Assembly: GCA_015478575.1 (NCBI GenBank)
Contig: JADMIN010000153.1
Coordinates: 1-6,549, forward strand
DNA length: 6,549 nt
Direction: 5' to 3'
From: Ktedonobacterales bacterium
Lineage (GTDB): Bacteria > Chloroflexota > Ktedonobacteria > Ktedonobacterales > JADMIN01
Numbering within the stretch: position 1 is the stretch's first letter; the number at the start of each line of letters is the position of its first letter. A program made the position numbers and the translations under genes. This document shows positions 5,462 to 6,549 of this stretch, one piece after another. The notes under the pieces are model-generated. The model did not search any database, was not told where the DNA came from, and saw nothing but the letters and a program-made list of their open reading frames with translations.

Positions 5462-5680
5462 CCCGACACGCTCCATTGCGGAAGTTCACACGTGCGCGCA
5501 TCCGGCTGGAAGCGTGTACATCTCTCTCCATTTGCCTGATCGGAGCGCGGACGATCATGTTGGCGCTGCTCAGACGCCCTGGCCAGTGCTTCGACTGGGA
5601 TGACCATCACCCTCTATGCTATGACAGAGAACGCGGCACATCGAGTGACGCCAGACGAACGAGAGAGGGAGCGAGACCGT

Positions 5681-6406
5681 ATGGCCGACCAAGACGAGTT
5701 ACAGCGCTTGCGCGAGGACGCCAGCACGCGCGTCTTCATTGAGAACCGCCTGACGGAACTGTTCGCCGCGGAGGATGACGCGCTCCGCGCCGCCCTCCAG
5801 GCGGCGCGCGACCACGGAATGCCCGAAATTCAGATCTCGCCCCTCCAAGGGCGCCTCTTGCAGGTGCTCGCCAGCGCCTGTGGCGCGAAGAAGATCCTCG
5901 AGATCGGCGCCCTCGCGGGCTACAGCAGCATCTGGCTCGCCCGCGCCCTGCCCACCGATGGCCGCCTGATCTCGCTCGAGATCAGCGAGAAGCACGCCCA
6001 GGTCGCCCGCGCGTCGCTGGAGCGTGCCAGGGTGGCCGACCGTGCCGAAGTGCGTGTCGGCCCCGCCGCCGAGCTCCTCACGGGGCTGGTTGGTGACGCC
6101 CCCTTCGACCTCATCTTCATTGACGCCGACAAAACGGGCTATCCCACCTATCTAGAATGGGCGCTGCGGCTCGCGCGCCCTGGCAGCCTGATCGTCGCCG
6201 ATAACTGTATCCGAGGCGGCGCGCCCCTGCGCGAGCCAGGCACCAGCCCCGCCACTCCTGATGAACTCGCGCTCGGCGAGTATGATCGCCGCGTGGCACG
6301 CGACCCACGCCTGCGCTCCATCGCCATTCCGCTGGATGAAGGCGGTATGGATGGCTTCGCGATCTCCGTGGTGCTTCCGACCGCGGCAACTGAGACGGCA
6401 CCCTGA
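5681..6406 (+). CDS. Class I SAM-dependent O-methyltransferase (caffeoyl-CoA OMT type)
   Basis: This is a soluble enzyme that moves a methyl group from S-adenosylmethionine to a hydroxyl, in this family usually of a catechol-like or phenolic substrate, with a divalent metal. In the 241-aa product, motif I ILEIGALAGYSS (72-83) binds SAM, and E100 (LISLEIS) follows the second strand. D148, D150 and K151 in FIDADKTGY, together with D174 and N175 in IVADN, match the family's metal and catalytic residues. All are present, so it should be active. The substrate cannot be told. The length fits the family (about 220 aa). The start at 5681 is preferred because GAGGGAG lies 9 bases upstream. In-frame ATGs at 5600 and 5621 would add 27 or 20 charged, non-conserved residues and have no ribosome site. 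It is probably its own transcription unit, since more than 400 bases separate it from the gene before. Confidence 0.92.
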   Translation: MADQDELQRLREDASTRVFIENRLTELFAAEDDALRAALQAARDHGMPEIQISPLQGRLLQVLASACGAKKILEIGALAGYSSIWLARALPTDGRLISLEISEKHAQVARASLERARVADRAEVRVGPAAELLTGLVGDAPFDLIFIDADKTGYPTYLEWALRLARPGSLIVADNCIRGGAPLREPGTSPATPDELALGEYDRRVARDPRLRSIAIPLDEGGMDGFAISVVLPTAATETAP

Positions 6407-6432
6407 GGCGATACCCCACCGTGACGGCTCGC

Positions 6433-6461
6433 TTGACGAGGGCGGTCCGCGCGCGTACACT
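6433..6461 (+). promoter_or_regulatory. Sigma70-type promoter facing the right edge
   Basis: TTGACG (6433-6438, 5/6 match) and TACACT (6456-6461, 4/6) are separated by exactly 17 bases. This is the best-formed -35/-10 pair in the window. Transcription would begin near 6468 and leave the window, so the gene it serves is not visible. An ATG at 6466 opens a frame to the edge (28 codons, Arg/Ala/Pro-rich) but sits at or before the predicted start point and has no ribosome site, so it is not called as a gene. Confidence 0.5.
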
Positions 6462-6498
6462 GGCGATGTCTTCTCGCGCGCCCTCCCGTGTGGGTGGC

Positions 6499-6526
6499 CG
6501 CCACGAGCACTCTACGCCACGAGCAC
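6499..6526. repeat. 12-bp direct repeat, period 16
   Basis: CGCCACGAGCAC occurs at 6499-6510 and 6515-6526, separated by TCTA. It lies about 35 bases downstream of the TACACT box, where a repressor or leader element could act on the gene beyond the right edge. Confidence 0.6.
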
Positions 6527-6549
6527 CCCGCGCGGCCAGGGCGCTAGGG

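Larger units (their letters stand above)
5257..5680. other. Stretch of about 420 bases with no recognisable gene
   Basis: No convincing coding region, tRNA or repeat is seen here. A hairpin ATGGCGAG-N8-CTCGCCGT (5303-5326, one G-T wobble) 46 bases after the DUF2231 stop could end transcription weakly, but it has no T-run. A perfect 13-base dyad ACAGTGTCACTGT (5449-5461) could be an operator. Two short frames (5362-5742 and 5400-5603, plus strand) have no ribosome site and no family-like sequence. ATGs at 5600 and 5621 are in frame with the methyltransferase but lack a Shine-Dalgarno. Confidence 0.6.

Noticed and set aside
5400..5603. 67-codon plus-strand frame whose stop overlaps the ATG at 5600 as ATGA
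   Set aside because: It needs a TTG start without a Shine-Dalgarno, and the ATG at 5600 is not the preferred methyltransferase start, so the overlap is probably chance.
5362..5742. 126-codon plus-strand frame before and into the methyltransferase
   Set aside because: No ribosome site, Arg-rich composition, and its 3' part is out of frame with the real methyltransferase.
5786..5808. Perfect 9-bp hairpin (CGCGCCGCC / GGCGGCGCG) inside the methyltransferase gene
   Set aside because: It encodes an Ala/Arg-rich helix with GC-rich codons, and such stems arise readily there; no nearby signal gives it a role.
6148..6510. 120-codon minus-strand frame opposite the methyltransferase 3' end
   Set aside because: It is antisense to conserved methyltransferase sequence and has no protein-like features.

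Overview
The window is GC-rich (roughly 60-65% by eye) bacterial DNA with five complete protein genes packed on both strands. GTG/TTG starts are common (three of the five genes). The style of the proteins suggests Chloroflexota (Ktedonobacteria- or Thermomicrobia-like). The pointers are a HAMP-less histidine kinase, a DoxX domain followed by a Rieske domain, and a neighbouring DUF2231 protein. No rRNA or other taxonomic marker is present, so this assignment is a guess.

Layout. Bases 1-276 hold no certain gene, but there is a well-supplied start (strong Shine-Dalgarno plus ATG at 77) for a minus-strand gene leaving the left edge, and a 12-bp direct repeat. Bases 277-2741 (minus strand) are a two-component operon: an OmpR/PhoB-family response regulator followed, with a GTGA start/stop overlap, by a membrane sensor histidine kinase. 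Bases 2742-2976 are a divergent control region. It has an extended -10 promoter for the two-component operon, a TATGAT box for the opposite gene, and a cluster of direct and inverted repeats between them.

Bases 2977-5256 (plus strand) are a probable membrane redox unit. It comprises a DoxX-Rieske fusion with an internal twin-arginine motif, a possible 41-codon bridging ORF, and a DUF2231 membrane protein. Bases 5257-5680 contain no recognisable gene. Bases 5681-6406 encode a class I SAM-dependent, metal-dependent O-methyltransferase of the caffeoyl-CoA OMT family. Bases 6407-6549 carry a good sigma70-like promoter facing right and a 12-bp direct repeat.

How they may work together (inference). 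The two-component system lies head-to-head with the DoxX-Rieske/DUF2231 unit and shares a repeat-rich intergenic region with it. It is therefore a natural candidate regulator of that redox unit. The methyltransferase looks like an independent transcription unit. The most interesting items are the DoxX-Rieske fusion with its internal Tat-type anchor, its pairing with DUF2231, the repeat array in the divergent promoter region, and the small coupled ORF that exactly fills the gap between the two redox genes.
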